64,000 nt of DNA. Source: Larkinella punicea (GTDB lineage: Bacteria; Bacteroidota; Bacteroidia; Cytophagales; Spirosomataceae). Location of the stretch: assembly GCF_003334855.1 (NCBI RefSeq), contig NZ_QOWE01000034.1, positions 30,834 through 94,833 of the forward strand, written 5' to 3'. Position numbers and translations under genes: made by a program. Shown here in pieces: positions 7,450 through 16,906 of the stretch. The notes under the pieces were generated by a model. The model was not told the origin of the DNA and ran no database searches. It saw only the letters and a program-made list of their open reading frames with translations. The number at the start of each line of letters is the position of its first letter. The first letter of the stretch is position 1.

Positions 7450-8835
7450 ATGACGAAATTTTTTCGCCTGTTACTAGCCGCTTTGCGCGGTACAGAAAAT
7501 CACTATACCTCCGGTAGCATCAACCGGGCCATTTTCATGCTGTCGGTTCCGATGGTCCTGGAGATGGTGATGGAGTCCCTTTTTGCGGTCGTAGACGTCT
7601 TTTTTGTCGCCAAAATCAGTACGGAAGCCGTCGCCACCGTCGGCCTGACCGAGTCGGTTCTGACCATTGTCTATTCCATCGCCATTGGCTTGAGTACGGC
7701 CGCTACGGCCCTGGTGTCCCGGCGCGTCGGCGAAGGCAATGCGCGCGAAGCCGGCAAGTCAGTGGCGCAGGTGATTCTGGTTTCCATTGGAATTGCCCTG
7801 GTCATCGGAATTCCGGGGGCGGTTTTTTCGCAAGACATTCTGCGGCTGATGGGCGGGAATGAGCAGCTCATTGCCAACGGCTCCGGTTTTACACGGATGA
7901 TTTTCGCGAGTTCACCCGCCATTATTCTGCTGTATACCCTGAGCGGGTGTTTGCGGGGCGCGGGGGAAGCTTCCACGGCCATGCGGTCGCTCTGGATTGC
8001 CAACGGACTCAACATTGCGCTGTGTCCCATTTTCATCTTTGGCTGGGGGCCAATTCCCGAGATGGGCGTGGTCGGTTCCGCCATTGCCACCACGATTGGC
8101 CGCTCGGCGGGGGCGGTTTACCAATTATATAGTCTGATGCGAAACGGCCGCATCGTTCAAGTCGCTGCCACTGATTTTCGCCCGCATACCGGCATCATCC
8201 GCAACCTGCTGGGCATCGCTGCCGGCGGAACGGCGCAGTTTCTGGTGGGTTCGGCGAGTTGGGTTTTTCTGACGCGGATCCTCTCGACCTTCGGCAGCGA
8301 TGTCGTTGCGGGCTATACGATTGCCATTCGGATCATGATTTTTACGATCATGCCGTCGTGGGGCATGGCGAACGCAGCCGCAACGCTCGTTGGTCAGAAC
8401 CTCGGCGCGGGACAACCCGAGCGGGCCGAAACCTCGGCCTGGCGGGCGGCTTTCTGTAACATGCTGTTTCTGCTCGGGGTCGGTATATTGTTCTACACGG
8501 GTGCCAGCGAAATCGTCGGCCTGTTCAACCGCGACCCGAAGGTGGTGGAGATCGCGGTGCAGTGCCTGCGGATTTTCTGTCTGGGCTACGTTTTTTTCGC
8601 CTACGGCATGGTCATCAGCCAGGCACTGAACGGAGCCGGGGATACCCGAACGCCAACGCTCATCAACGTGGTCTGTTTCTGGGTGATCGAAATACCGCTG
8701 GCGTATCTGCTGGCGAATACATTTAACTGGGGACCGGAAGGTGTGTTCTGGTCGGTGGCCTTCAGTGAATCGTTGCTGGCGGTGATTGCGGTTTTGGTTT
8801 TCCGGCGGGGACGCTGGAAATTGGTGAAGGTGTAA
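7450..8835 (+). CDS. MATE-family multidrug/Na+ efflux transporter
   Basis: I place the start at the ATG at 7450 (461 residues); an upstream GTG at 7405 would only add 15 unlikely residues. The protein has about twelve hydrophobic segments in two similar halves, with family features such as the N-terminal GSINRAIFMLSVPMVLEMV and the mid-protein MPSWGMANAAATLVGQNLGA. MATE transporters export drugs or metabolites from the cytoplasm in exchange for Na+ or H+. Monocistronic; followed by a hairpin. Substrate is unknown. Confidence 0.93.
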   Translation: MTKFFRLLLAALRGTENHYTSGSINRAIFMLSVPMVLEMVMESLFAVVDVFFVAKISTEAVATVGLTESVLTIVYSIAIGLSTAATALVSRRVGEGNAREAGKSVAQVILVSIGIALVIGIPGAVFSQDILRLMGGNEQLIANGSGFTRMIFASSPAIILLYTLSGCLRGAGEASTAMRSLWIANGLNIALCPIFIFGWGPIPEMGVVGSAIATTIGRSAGAVYQLYSLMRNGRIVQVAATDFRPHTGIIRNLLGIAAGGTAQFLVGSASWVFLTRILSTFGSDVVAGYTIAIRIMIFTIMPSWGMANAAATLVGQNLGAGQPERAETSAWRAAFCNMLFLLGVGILFYTGASEIVGLFNRDPKVVEIAVQCLRIFCLGYVFFAYGMVISQALNGAGDTRTPTLINVVCFWVIEIPLAYLLANTFNWGPEGVFWSVAFSESLLAVIAVLVFRRGRWKLVKV

Positions 8836-8842
8836 CAAAATT

Positions 8843-8876
8843 CGGTCAGCGGTTTTTCAGCACAAACCGCTGACCG
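8843..8876. terminator. Probable bidirectional terminator
   Basis: A perfect 13-bp stem (8843-8855 with 8864-8876) and an 8-nt loop lie between the ends of two converging genes. The T runs are weak on both sides. Confidence 0.6.
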
Positions 8877-8893
8877 GCCTTCGCCCGGTTACA

Positions 8894-9145
8894 TTAGGTA
8901 CTTAAAATCTGCAAATACGTTAGTCTCAGTTCCTGTAGGTTCGCGGCTATGGGTGCACCGTCGAACGCTTCCAGCGGCAAATCGGTTCGTTTTCCTTCCC
9001 GATCAATCAGGAACGCCGAAATTATCTGAAAACCAGCAGTATACAATTGATTGACGAGTTCCATTTGATGGTCGATCTCCGTTGAGAAGAGCTTAACCGT
9101 GAACTTCTCGCCGTGCGACGACAACAGGGAGATGTAAAGCCACAT
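8894..9145 (-). CDS. Small hypothetical protein, 83 aa
   Basis: An 83-residue soluble protein with an ordinary composition and no signal peptide or motif that I recognise. It begins MWLYISLLSSHGEK and contains a mixed alpha/beta pattern (KLFSTEIDHQMELVNQLY, then FQIISAFLIDREGK). Its position between a converging MATE gene and a diverging pyruvate carboxylase gene, with a hairpin after its stop, makes it plausible as a real gene. The upstream 275 nt shared with pyc show no clear promoter on this strand. Confidence 0.55.
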   Translation of the reverse strand: MWLYISLLSSHGEKFTVKLFSTEIDHQMELVNQLYTAGFQIISAFLIDREGKRTDLPLEAFDGAPIAANLQELRLTYLQILST

Positions 9146-9419
9146 GAAAGTAAGGGTAGGATGGTATCACTAAACCCTGACAAATTTGAAGCCACGGCGG
9201 TCGGTAAACGGAAATAGTGAGTGAATGGTCCCTGGATACATAAATATTTAGCGTGGTGAGGAGTCAATCCTGTGTAGTTACAATCAAAGCTGTATTATTT
9301 TACGAAAAATCAGTCTTTTCCAATGAACCTTCGGTAAAACCTGATTTTTACAAACTTTTCCCTAAACTTGCTGCATTGTTCACCAGTTTCGAAACCCCAT
9401 CCTGCATTTTTTGGGACCC

Positions 9420-12400
9420 ATGAAAGATTACATTCGCCCGATTAATCGCCTGCTCGTCGCCAACCGGGGCGAAATCGCCATCCGCATCATGCGGGCCGCT
9501 ACCGAGTTAGGAATCACTACCGTCGCCGTTTACACCTACGAAGACCGGTATTCACTTCACCGTTACAAAGCCGATGAAGCCTACCAGATTGGTCGCGACG
9601 ACGAACCGCTGAAACCCTATCTGGACATTGAAGGCATCATCAAGCTGGCGAAACACAAAAAAATCGATGCCATTCATCCGGGCTATGGCTTTTTGTCGGA
9701 GAACGTGACGCTGGCGCGCCGGTGCCGGGAAGAAGGCATCATTTTCGTGGGACCGACGCCGGAAGCCATGGAAGCGCTGGGCGATAAAGTCCGGGCCAAA
9801 AACCTGGCGACCAAAGCCGACGTGCCGATGATTCCCGACAGCCGGATCGATATATCAGACTACGCCATCGCGATTTCCGAAGCCAAACGAATCGGTTTTC
9901 CGGTGATGATCAAAGCCGTTGCCGGTGGGGGAGGACGTGGTATGCGCGTGGTTCGGGAAGAAGGGGAATTTGAGAAGTCCTTCAACGAAGCCCGCAACGA
10001 AGCGAAGAATGCTTTTGGAGATGATACCATTTTTCTGGAAAAATTCGTCATCGATCCCAAGCACATCGAAGTGCAGTTGCTGGGCGATACGCACGGAAAT
10101 ATTGTCCACCTCTACGAACGGGATTGCTCGGTACAACGTCGTTTTCAGAAGGTTGTCGAAGTGGCACCCTCGTTTGGACTGAAACAGCAAACGAAAAATA
10201 AACTGTATGAATATGCCCTGAAAATCGGGCGTCAGGCCAATTATTCCAATGCCGGTACGGTGGAATTTCTGGTCGATAAACAGGAAAATATCTACTTTAT
10301 CGAAGTCAATCCGCGGATTCAGGTCGAGCACACCATCACGGAGGAAGTGACCGGTATCGATCTGGTGCGGACACAGATTCTGATTGCGATGGGGTATAAA
10401 TTGTCGGACAACGGCATTTACATCAACCACCAGGACGAGATTCCGCTGAACGGCTACGCCATCCAGTGCCGGATTACGACGGAAGACCCCGCCAACGGGT
10501 TTCGTCCCGACTTCGGAACCATCATCGCCTACCGCAACGCGGCCGGTTTTGGCATTCGGCTCGACGAAGGCAGTTCGTATCCCGGCGTGAAAATTTCGCC
10601 GTATTTCGATTCGATGATCGTGAAGGTTTCGGCGCGGGGCCGAACGCTTCGCGGAGCCACCCAACGGCTCAAACGGGCATTGGTCGAATTCCGGATTCGC
10701 GGAGTAAAAACCAACATCCCGTTCCTGCTGAACGTGATCGATCACCCGATTTTCCAGGCGGGTGATGCCAGGGTGTCGTTCATCGAAAACCACCCCGAAC
10801 TGTTTGACCTCCGCAAACCGAAAGACCGCTCGACGCGCGCGCTGAATTACCTGGCAGATGTGATCGTCAACGGGAATCCGGAAGTGAAAGTGAAACCGGG
10901 ATCGAAAGGGCCTACCCAAAAATTCCGGACGCCGATTATTCCGATTTTCGACCGGTTTGGCGACTATCCGAAAGGAAACAAAGACCGTTTGACGGAACTG
11001 GGACGCGATAAGTTTGTGGAGTGGGTGCGCGATCAGAAACCGGTTTTGTATACCGATACCACCTTCCGCGACGGCCACCAGTCGTTGCTCGCAACGCGGG
11101 TACGGACGAAAGATCTGCTGAATGTGGCCGAAGGTTTCGCCAAAAACCACCCGGAATTGTTCTCGATGGAAGTCTGGGGGGGCGCAACATTTGATGTAGC
11201 CATGCGGTTTTTGCACGAAAATCCGTGGACGCGTTTGAAGAAATTCCGCGAGGCCATGCCGAACATGCTCCTGCAAATGCTGTTTCGCGGTTCCAATGCC
11301 GTCGGATATTCCGCTTATCCGGACAATCTGATTGAGAAATTCGTAGAGAAATCGTGGGAGTCCGGCATCGACGTTTTCCGGATTTTCGACTCCCTGAACT
11401 GGGTCGAAGCTATGAAAGTTAGCATCAAAGCTGTTCGGGAACGCACCGATGCGTTGGCCGAAGCCGCGATTTGCTACACCGGCGACATGCTGGCTCCCGA
11501 TCAGAAGAAATACACCTTACAGTATTACCTCGATATGGCCCGCCAGTTGGAGGACGAAGGGGCGCATTTGCTGGCCATCAAGGACATGGCCGGTTTGCTG
11601 AAACCGCTGGCGGCCGAGGTGCTGGTGCGGGAACTGAAGCAAGCCGTCAGCATCCCGGTTCACCTGCACACGCACGACACCTCGTCGATTCAGGCGGCAA
11701 CCTATCTGAAAGCCGTTGATGCCGGGGTCGATATTGTGGATTGTGCGCTTGGCGCTTTGTCGGGGCTGACGTCACAACCGAATTTTAACTCAGTGGTGGC
11801 AATGTTGCAGGGACACGAGCGTGAAAGTGAAATTAACCTGAATTCGCTGAATGCCTATTCCAACTACTGGGAAGATGTTCGGGAATGGTATTATCCGTTT
11901 GAGTCGGGCATGAAGGCCGGCAGTGCGGAGGTCTACCAGAACGAAATACCGGGTGGGCAATACTCGAACCTGAAACCGCAGTCGATTGCGCTGGGTCTGG
12001 GCGACAAGTTCGAAACGTTGAAGAAAAACTACGTGGTTGTCAACAAGATGTTCGGGGATATTGTCAAGGTGACACCATCGTCGAAAGTGGTGGGCGACAT
12101 GGCGCTGTTCATGACGTCCAACAACCTGACGGCGGAGGATGTCATGAAGAAAGGCGCATCGCTTTCATTCCCGGAATCGGTCAAAGGCTTCTTCAAAGGT
12201 GAGTTGGGTCAACCCTACGGCGGTTTTCCGTCGGAAATTCAGGAGATCGTTTTGAAAGGCGAAGAACCGCTGACCGGTCGTCCGAATGAAAAACTGAGCC
12301 CGATTAATTTTGAGGAAGACTTCAAAAAGTTTGAAGAGAAATTTCCGATGAACGAGGGCTTTCTGGATTACCTCTCGTACCAGATGTATCCGAAAGTCTA

Positions 12401-12881
12401 CGAAGAGTACTACAAGGCCGTTCAGCAACACGGTGATGTCAGCATCATTCCAACCCCGGCGTTTTTGTACGGTTTGAAGGAAAACGAGGAAATCCTGATC
12501 GAGATCGATGAGGGCAAAAATATTCTCGTGCGGCTGCTGTATGTGTCGGAACCCGACGAACACGGTAACCGGATGGTGACGTTTGAACTCAACGGCCAAA
12601 GCCGCCAGGTTCAGGTGCGCGACCGGTCGCAGAAAGTCGAGTTTGAGGCCAATGCCAAAGTCAGCAAGGACGGCGACGTGGGTTCTCCGCTACAAGGCCG
12701 TCTGACCAAGATTCTGGTCAAACCGGGTGATGTCATTGCCAAAAACCAGCCGTTGTTCGTCATCGAAGCCATGAAAATGGAAAGCATCGTGGCCGCACCC
12801 AAAGCCGGAACCGTCAAGCAGGTGATCCTGAAAGAGGGAACGGTGGTGGTGCAGGACGACTGGGTCGTGGAATTGGCGTAA
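9420..12881 (+). CDS. pyc: Pyruvate carboxylase
   Basis: With the ATG at 9420 the protein has 1153 residues, the normal size of a single-chain pyruvate carboxylase. Order: biotin carboxylase/ATP-grasp domain (about 1-450, glycine loop GGGGRGMR), carboxyltransferase (from about 540, motif TTFRDGHQSLLATR at 547-560), and C-terminal biotinyl domain with EAMKMES, the biotin on Lys1119. It converts pyruvate and bicarbonate to oxaloacetate for anaplerosis. Monocistronic. A TAAACTTG element at 9362-9369 is a near match to the -7 consensus. Confidence 0.97.
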   Translation: MKDYIRPINRLLVANRGEIAIRIMRAATELGITTVAVYTYEDRYSLHRYKADEAYQIGRDDEPLKPYLDIEGIIKLAKHKKIDAIHPGYGFLSENVTLARRCREEGIIFVGPTPEAMEALGDKVRAKNLATKADVPMIPDSRIDISDYAIAISEAKRIGFPVMIKAVAGGGGRGMRVVREEGEFEKSFNEARNEAKNAFGDDTIFLEKFVIDPKHIEVQLLGDTHGNIVHLYERDCSVQRRFQKVVEVAPSFGLKQQTKNKLYEYALKIGRQANYSNAGTVEFLVDKQENIYFIEVNPRIQVEHTITEEVTGIDLVRTQILIAMGYKLSDNGIYINHQDEIPLNGYAIQCRITTEDPANGFRPDFGTIIAYRNAAGFGIRLDEGSSYPGVKISPYFDSMIVKVSARGRTLRGATQRLKRALVEFRIRGVKTNIPFLLNVIDHPIFQAGDARVSFIENHPELFDLRKPKDRSTRALNYLADVIVNGNPEVKVKPGSKGPTQKFRTPIIPIFDRFGDYPKGNKDRLTELGRDKFVEWVRDQKPVLYTDTTFRDGHQSLLATRVRTKDLLNVAEGFAKNHPELFSMEVWGGATFDVAMRFLHENPWTRLKKFREAMPNMLLQMLFRGSNAVGYSAYPDNLIEKFVEKSWESGIDVFRIFDSLNWVEAMKVSIKAVRERTDALAEAAICYTGDMLAPDQKKYTLQYYLDMARQLEDEGAHLLAIKDMAGLLKPLAAEVLVRELKQAVSIPVHLHTHDTSSIQAATYLKAVDAGVDIVDCALGALSGLTSQPNFNSVVAMLQGHERESEINLNSLNAYSNYWEDVREWYYPFESGMKAGSAEVYQNEIPGGQYSNLKPQSIALGLGDKFETLKKNYVVVNKMFGDIVKVTPSSKVVGDMALFMTSNNLTAEDVMKKGASLSFPESVKGFFKGELGQPYGGFPSEIQEIVLKGEEPLTGRPNEKLSPINFEEDFKKFEEKFPMNEGFLDYLSYQMYPKVYEEYYKAVQQHGDVSIIPTPAFLYGLKENEEILIEIDEGKNILVRLLYVSEPDEHGNRMVTFELNGQSRQVQVRDRSQKVEFEANAKVSKDGDVGSPLQGRLTKILVKPGDVIAKNQPLFVIEAMKMESIVAAPKAGTVKQVILKEGTVVVQDDWVVELA

Positions 12882-12898
12882 CCGAAAAATTAAAAACA

Positions 12899-13010
12899 AT
12901 CCCGTCGGGATGATTCATTTTGTAGCAAGCGTGTCCGTAGAAAACCAAACAATCCCGTAGGGATGGATGACCGATCGCGTAGTTACAAGATGAACCATCC
13001 CTACGGGATT
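12899..13010. repeat. Cluster of ATCCCGTAGGGAT palindromic repeats
   Basis: Three short palindromes lie at 12899-12911, 12952-12964 and 12997-13009. The last two form a perfect 16-bp inverted repeat (12951-12966 with 12995-13010). This fills most of the gap between pyc and the SelW-like gene and may also stop transcription from both sides. Confidence 0.7.
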
Positions 13011-13044
13011 CATCCGCCATATAAGTGGACATGGTTCCGCAAAA

Positions 13045-13067
13045 GCCCCCTTTAGGGGGTTGGGGGC
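13045..13067. repeat. Single arm of a palindromic intergenic repeat (C/G-rich type)
   Basis: The 23-bp sequence is one arm of the element seen complete at 54477-54540. It supplies the stop codon and last four residues of the SelW-like gene. Confidence 0.7.
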
Positions 13068-13342
13068 AATTTATCCGAATGACCAAGCGATTTTTCCGGA
13101 TTGACCACATCCCGAATCATTTGCTTTAACTCCTTGATTTCCGGAAATCGTCCCGCTTCCTTCCGGTCAAAAATCTTCTTGCCGTCAATCTGAACCGAAA
13201 ACCGTCCGCTGATTTCCGACGGGTGGAGCAGTACGCCGTGAACATCTTCGGTAAAAGTGGTTAATATTTCCTGCGCCATCCAGGCTGAACGCATCAGCCA
13301 GCCACATTTTGGGCAGTATTCGAGGGTAACAATGGGTTTCAT
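13052..13342 (-). CDS. SelT/SelW/SelH-family (Rdx) thioredoxin-like protein
   Basis: A 96-residue protein with the Rdx-family N-terminus EYCPKCGW, the redox pair being Cys10 and Cys13 (a cysteine version, not a selenoprotein), and the later segments GRFSVQIDGKKIFDRK and FPEIKELKQMIRD that fit the family. Function is presumed thiol redox. Its ATG overlaps the stop of the fatty-acid hydroxylase gene (ATGA), so translation is coupled. The C-terminal residues PPTP and the stop are encoded by an intergenic repeat arm, so the tail has probably been altered by repeat insertion. Confidence 0.85.
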   Translation of the reverse strand: MKPIVTLEYCPKCGWLMRSAWMAQEILTTFTEDVHGVLLHPSEISGRFSVQIDGKKIFDRKEAGRFPEIKELKQMIRDVVNPEKSLGHSDKLPPTP

Positions 13343-14076
13343 TCTGTTTTCTGGGTTGGATTTTTGTGAACATCCCGAAAGCGCAACATGTCGCTCAACT
13401 GCTGCTCCTTGTCGTTGTCAAAACCACACGTTGAGTTGAACTCCTTCGGATTCTGATAGGTTCCAAACAGCATGTCCCACCAGACAATATCGCCATAATT
13501 GTTGGTGTGTTTGTTGTACTCGTGGTGAATCCTGTGCATTTCGGGGCGCTGAAAAATATAACCGATCCAGCGGGGTGTCTTTACGTTGGTGTGGTAAAAA
13601 AACTCACCCAGGGCGGTGCAAAGCGTGTAAATTGCACCAGCTTCGGGACTCAGGCCCAGCAACGTATACACCAGCAAACTGCCAATCACCGAGTTCACCG
13701 TCATTTCCAGCGGGTGTTTGTAAAAAGAGGTGATGACTTCGATCCGTTGCGGACTGTGGTGAATCTGGTGGAAGTGCGTCCAGAGAAAATCGATTGTGTG
13801 CCGCCAGCGGTGCCACCAGTAAAACACAAAGGTAGCGATGAAATAGGCGATGATGCCACCCCAAACCGGATTGACATGCCTTGACAACGCAAACAGCGAA
13901 TGGCTCGACAACCACTGTTCCCACGTAAAACCCGCCAGCAGAACCACCAGCAACTGAATGAAATTAACCGCCAAAACGCGGATGGTCCAGGTCGGAACCG
14001 GCGGTAGTTTCCAGCCGGGGAAAAACCGTTCGAGCAGAAAGCAGAAAGCGAAGGTGACAAAAATAACCGGTAGCAT
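13339..14076 (-). CDS. Sterol desaturase / fatty acid hydroxylase family membrane protein
   Basis: With the ATG at 14076 the protein has 245 residues. It contains the histidine clusters of the di-iron membrane hydroxylase family: HRWRH, HFHQIHHS, and HRIHHEYNKH, and at least four hydrophobic segments. Such enzymes hydroxylate or desaturate lipid chains in the inner membrane. The reading frame continues upstream to a TTG at 14139, but the ATG gives a better start. It sits 86 nt downstream of a Crp-family regulator on the same strand and overlaps the SelW-like gene by 4 nt. Confidence 0.9.
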   Translation of the reverse strand: MLPVIFVTFAFCFLLERFFPGWKLPPVPTWTIRVLAVNFIQLLVVLLAGFTWEQWLSSHSLFALSRHVNPVWGGIIAYFIATFVFYWWHRWRHTIDFLWTHFHQIHHSPQRIEVITSFYKHPLEMTVNSVIGSLLVYTLLGLSPEAGAIYTLCTALGEFFYHTNVKTPRWIGYIFQRPEMHRIHHEYNKHTNNYGDIVWWDMLFGTYQNPKEFNSTCGFDNDKEQQLSDMLRFRDVHKNPTQKTE

Positions 14077-14162
14077 GGCCGTAGCGGGATTTGGTGAACA
14101 GCCAAAGTAACCTACTGCCAGTCCGTGAAAAATTGACAAATATCAAGTTCGGTTCAACTCAT

Positions 14163-14729
14163 TCAGACTATATTGGCCCGTAACCGGCTTACGGTTTCTG
14201 GTGACAAGCCCAGGTGGGAAGCAATGTATTTTAGCGGAAGCCGCCTGCAACTATCCGGAAAATCAGCCAGCAACTGCGTATATCGTTCCCGAGCCGACTG
14301 CATCCGGAGGTTCTGCGCCCGTCGTTCGCTCAGCAAATAATACCGTTCGGTCAGCAAGCGTCCCACTTTGTTAAATTCGGGAAAGGCGTCGTAAAACCGC
14401 TGGAGCTGGTCGTACGTTATGGACCATAACACGCTGTCTTCCAGTAATTCAATGTATTCCTGAGCGGGTTGTCGGGAATAAAAGCTAACGATTGAGATAA
14501 TGAAATCCGATTCCTTCATAAACCAGGAGGTTACTTCCCGGTCTTCTTTCAGGTAATAGCCGCGGGCGACCCCTTTTTCGATGAAGAAAATCCGCTCGCT
14601 CACCTGTCCGGGTTGCAGCAGCCAGTGACGCCGGGGCAGTTCGTGCCGACGAAGCGTTTGTCGCAAAGCGTTTTCCAGGGGTTCGGAGATGGCTTGCAGT
14701 TGCCGGATAACGCTCAGTAAAGTTTCCAT
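14163..14729 (-). CDS. Crp/Fnr-family transcriptional regulator
   Basis: With the Met at 14729 the protein has 188 residues: an N-terminal cyclic-nucleotide-binding-type beta barrel (about 20-120, with QPGQVSERIFFIEKGVARGYY) and a C-terminal helix-turn-helix (LPLKYIASHLGLSPETVSRLR). It lacks the cysteines of Fnr. A longer reading frame reaches 14825 but would overlap the divergent DUF4870 start. It may control itself and the hydroxylase operon downstream; the effector is unknown. Confidence 0.9.
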   Translation of the reverse strand: METLLSVIRQLQAISEPLENALRQTLRRHELPRRHWLLQPGQVSERIFFIEKGVARGYYLKEDREVTSWFMKESDFIISIVSFYSRQPAQEYIELLEDSVLWSITYDQLQRFYDAFPEFNKVGRLLTERYYLLSERRAQNLRMQSARERYTQLLADFPDSCRRLPLKYIASHLGLSPETVSRLRANIV

Positions 14730-14823
14730 TTCGGTAGACGGACCTGACAAAGGGATTTTTAAACAAAGATTGCAAAAATCATTTCTTTCCTCGTACTTGG
14801 TTGTTGTTAAATCACTTACGATC

Positions 14824-15216
14824 ATGGAAAACCAACCCTACAACAACCCGCTGCCTCCGTCATCGGTGACACCCCTCAGCCCTTCCGACGAGCGCCTGTG
14901 GGGAATGCTGGCCCACCTCAGTGCTTTAGCCGGTTTTATCATCCCCTTTGGCAACGTCATCGGCCCCGTGGTGGTTTGGCAGATTCAGAAAGACAAATCG
15001 GCGTTCGTCGATTATCACGGCAAAGAAGCCGTGAATTTTCAGATTACGATGACGATTGCATTTTGCATTGCCCTGCTGCTGATCATTGTCGTCATTGGTT
15101 TTCCCATTCTGATTGTGCTGGGCATCCTGAGTCTCGTTTTCTCCGTGATTGCCGGGGTGAAAGCCAATAATGGCGAATATTACAAGTATCCGTTCACCTT
15201 TCGCTTTATTAACTGA
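14824..15216 (+). CDS. DUF4870 family small membrane protein
   Basis: A 130-residue protein starting MENQPYNN. After a proline-rich N-terminus comes SDERLWGMLAHLSALAGF, the family signature, then WQIQKDKSAFVDYHGKEAVNFQ and two further hydrophobic segments, giving three membrane spans in total. The family is widespread and uncharacterised. It is divergent from the Crp-family gene, and their 94-nt gap must hold both promoters. Confidence 0.9.
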   Translation: MENQPYNNPLPPSSVTPLSPSDERLWGMLAHLSALAGFIIPFGNVIGPVVVWQIQKDKSAFVDYHGKEAVNFQITMTIAFCIALLLIIVVIGFPILIVLGILSLVFSVIAGVKANNGEYYKYPFTFRFIN

Positions 15217-15256
15217 CCATTCGGTCGCCGATGTTTTTTTCGGGTAACGGGTTTCG

Positions 15257-15264
15257 TATTTTTG
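15257..15264 (+). promoter_or_regulatory. Candidate promoter for the DUF2490 gene
   Basis: TATTTTTG is an exact match to TAnnTTTG and lies 124 nt before the preferred start codon. Confidence 0.45.
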
Positions 15265-15380
15265 CTGGAAATTACGACACCAAGTCACCTTCAATGAGCT
15301 CTACGTATTCTGGCCCGCCAACCGCGGTGAATAAATTTGTGCCCTTATCCGACGGTTTGCCCGGTCACGGTTTTCTGAAA

Positions 15381-16130
15381 ATGGCCCGGCGATTGGCGGG
15401 ATTGTGCTTATTTCTCCTTCCATATGTCGCCCAGGCACAGCCGAAACCGCAACCGTTGGGCACCTGGTTTATCGGCACGGTTCAACTGCCCGCCCGCGAA
15501 CGGGGCTGGGGCGGTTTTGTCGAAGGCCAGGTGCGGTCGAATACCCTGTTCGATCAGGTCAATTACTACGAAGTGAAAGGAGGAATCAGCTACGATTTAG
15601 GTCCGGCTTTTTCGGCGATGGTGGCAACAGGCCGGTATCATACCTACAATTTCCGGGATCTGGCCGACGGCCCGCAGGTGCTTGAAACCCGCCTGTGGGA
15701 ACAGATTACGATGAGCCAGAATGTGGAGCGGTTGAAGTTCGAGCATCGTTACCGGGTCGAGCAGCGGTGGTTTGGCGAATCGACACCGGAAAACGTGGCG
15801 ATTCAGGGCCGGTTCCGCAACCGGGTTCGTTACCGGATGAACCTCATGATTCCGCTAAACGCCATGACCATCCAACCCAAAACCGTGTTTGTATCGATTT
15901 ACGATGAACTGTTCCTGAACTTCAAGGCACCCCACCTCGAACGAAACCGGGTTTATGCCGGCCTGGGTTACCAGATCGACCGCAACTGGATCGTTCAGGC
16001 CGGTTGGGTCAATCAATACGACCAGGCTCCGGTCAACATTGGCGACAAAAATAACGTGGTGCTATCGGTTATGTACCGTCTCCACCGCAAAAATGGCGAG
16101 CGTGAGCGGCTGCCGACGCAAGTGGATTGA
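15381..16130 (+). CDS. DUF2490 domain protein, predicted outer membrane beta barrel
   Basis: I choose the ATG at 15381 because it gives a clean signal peptide (MARRLAGLCLFLLPYVAQAQ) and a 249-residue product; upstream Met codons at 15231 and 15294 only add a tail before it. The mature part has amphipathic strands (GTWFIGTVQLP, RLKFEHRYRVEQRWF, YAGLGYQIDRNWIVQAGWV) characteristic of DUF2490, a small outer-membrane barrel family of unknown role. Monocistronic, converging on the lipoprotein gene. Confidence 0.85.
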   Translation: MARRLAGLCLFLLPYVAQAQPKPQPLGTWFIGTVQLPARERGWGGFVEGQVRSNTLFDQVNYYEVKGGISYDLGPAFSAMVATGRYHTYNFRDLADGPQVLETRLWEQITMSQNVERLKFEHRYRVEQRWFGESTPENVAIQGRFRNRVRYRMNLMIPLNAMTIQPKTVFVSIYDELFLNFKAPHLERNRVYAGLGYQIDRNWIVQAGWVNQYDQAPVNIGDKNNVVLSVMYRLHRKNGERERLPTQVD

Positions 16131-16144
16131 CGGTTTAAACCAAT

Positions 16145-16732
16145 TCAAAACCACGGTCGGCGGACTTTGAAGGATCTTTTCATGCCGCGAATGAGCAGGA
16201 AAGCACCAAGGACGCCAAAGATGATGGCCAGGATGGTGATGTTCAGAACGGCAAAAACGATGGCGACCCCAATGACCGGGATCGACGCCTTGAGTTGCCA
16301 CGGGATGCGTTGCCACCAGTTGAGTTTCTTCCGGGGTTTCAGCCCCAGAATTTCCCGCAGCGTTTTCTTCTTGCCGGTTTTAGGCCGGGGTTGCGGTAAG
16401 GCATTCGTTTCGAATGCACTCATTCCCTGATTGACCAGCGTCGAGGTGGCCTGCCGGGCGTGGTGCTGAACCGACCGGATGGGCGGAACTACGGCCGATG
16501 ATGCGTGAAATTCCGGCAGCGGAGCTTCGGATTCTTCGGGAACCGTCGCGATTCGGGGCCATTCGATGGCCTGAACGACAACTGAGTCGGTTTCGGCGAT
16601 CACCGGTTTGGGGATGCCGGACGAGCGAAACGACTCGACGGGAATGGGCTGGAATCGTGCGTAGGGACGATGACAGGAAGCGGTAACGAAACAGAAAAGG
16701 GCGGCAATCGGCGCAAAGGCACTTTTTCTCAT
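16145..16732 (-). CDS. Predicted lipoprotein with C-terminal membrane segments
   Basis: Starting at Met 16732, the product has 195 residues and a lipoprotein signal (FCFVTASC). A proline-rich, variable middle is followed by TLREILGLKPRKKLNWWQR and two closely spaced hydrophobic stretches (IPVIGVAIVFAVLNITILAI, IFGVLGAFLLIRGM) and a basic tail. I do not recognise a characterised family. It may bridge the periplasmic lipid-anchored N-terminus and the inner membrane. Confidence 0.75.
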   Translation of the reverse strand: MRKSAFAPIAALFCFVTASCHRPYARFQPIPVESFRSSGIPKPVIAETDSVVVQAIEWPRIATVPEESEAPLPEFHASSAVVPPIRSVQHHARQATSTLVNQGMSAFETNALPQPRPKTGKKKTLREILGLKPRKKLNWWQRIPWQLKASIPVIGVAIVFAVLNITILAIIFGVLGAFLLIRGMKRSFKVRRPWF

Positions 16733-16821
16733 CAGGCTGGACGAAGATTCAGGATGCAAAACCTGCCTTTACAACGAAACCGATCCGCGGGTTTATACTT
16801 TCTGAACCAGAAAATATGATC

Positions 16822-16860
16822 AAAAAAAGACCTGTATGGTTGATTAGTCCCTACAGGTCT
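16822..16860 (-). terminator. Terminator of secG
   Basis: A 9-bp perfect stem (16828-16836 with 16852-16860) followed on the minus strand by seven T residues. Confidence 0.85.
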
Positions 16861-16906
16861 GAAAGTCAATGTCTTAGATTTTCTGAAATTTTCCGAGCGG
16901 AGCGGA

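Noticed and set aside
9855..11276. Long reading frame antisense to pyc (473 codons)
   Set aside because: It is a shadow of the conserved carboxylase coding frame, caused by codon bias at high G+C.
13257..13342. Selenoprotein gene (SelT/W family)
   Set aside because: The redox site has Cys in both positions and there is no in-frame TGA, so it is a cysteine homologue.
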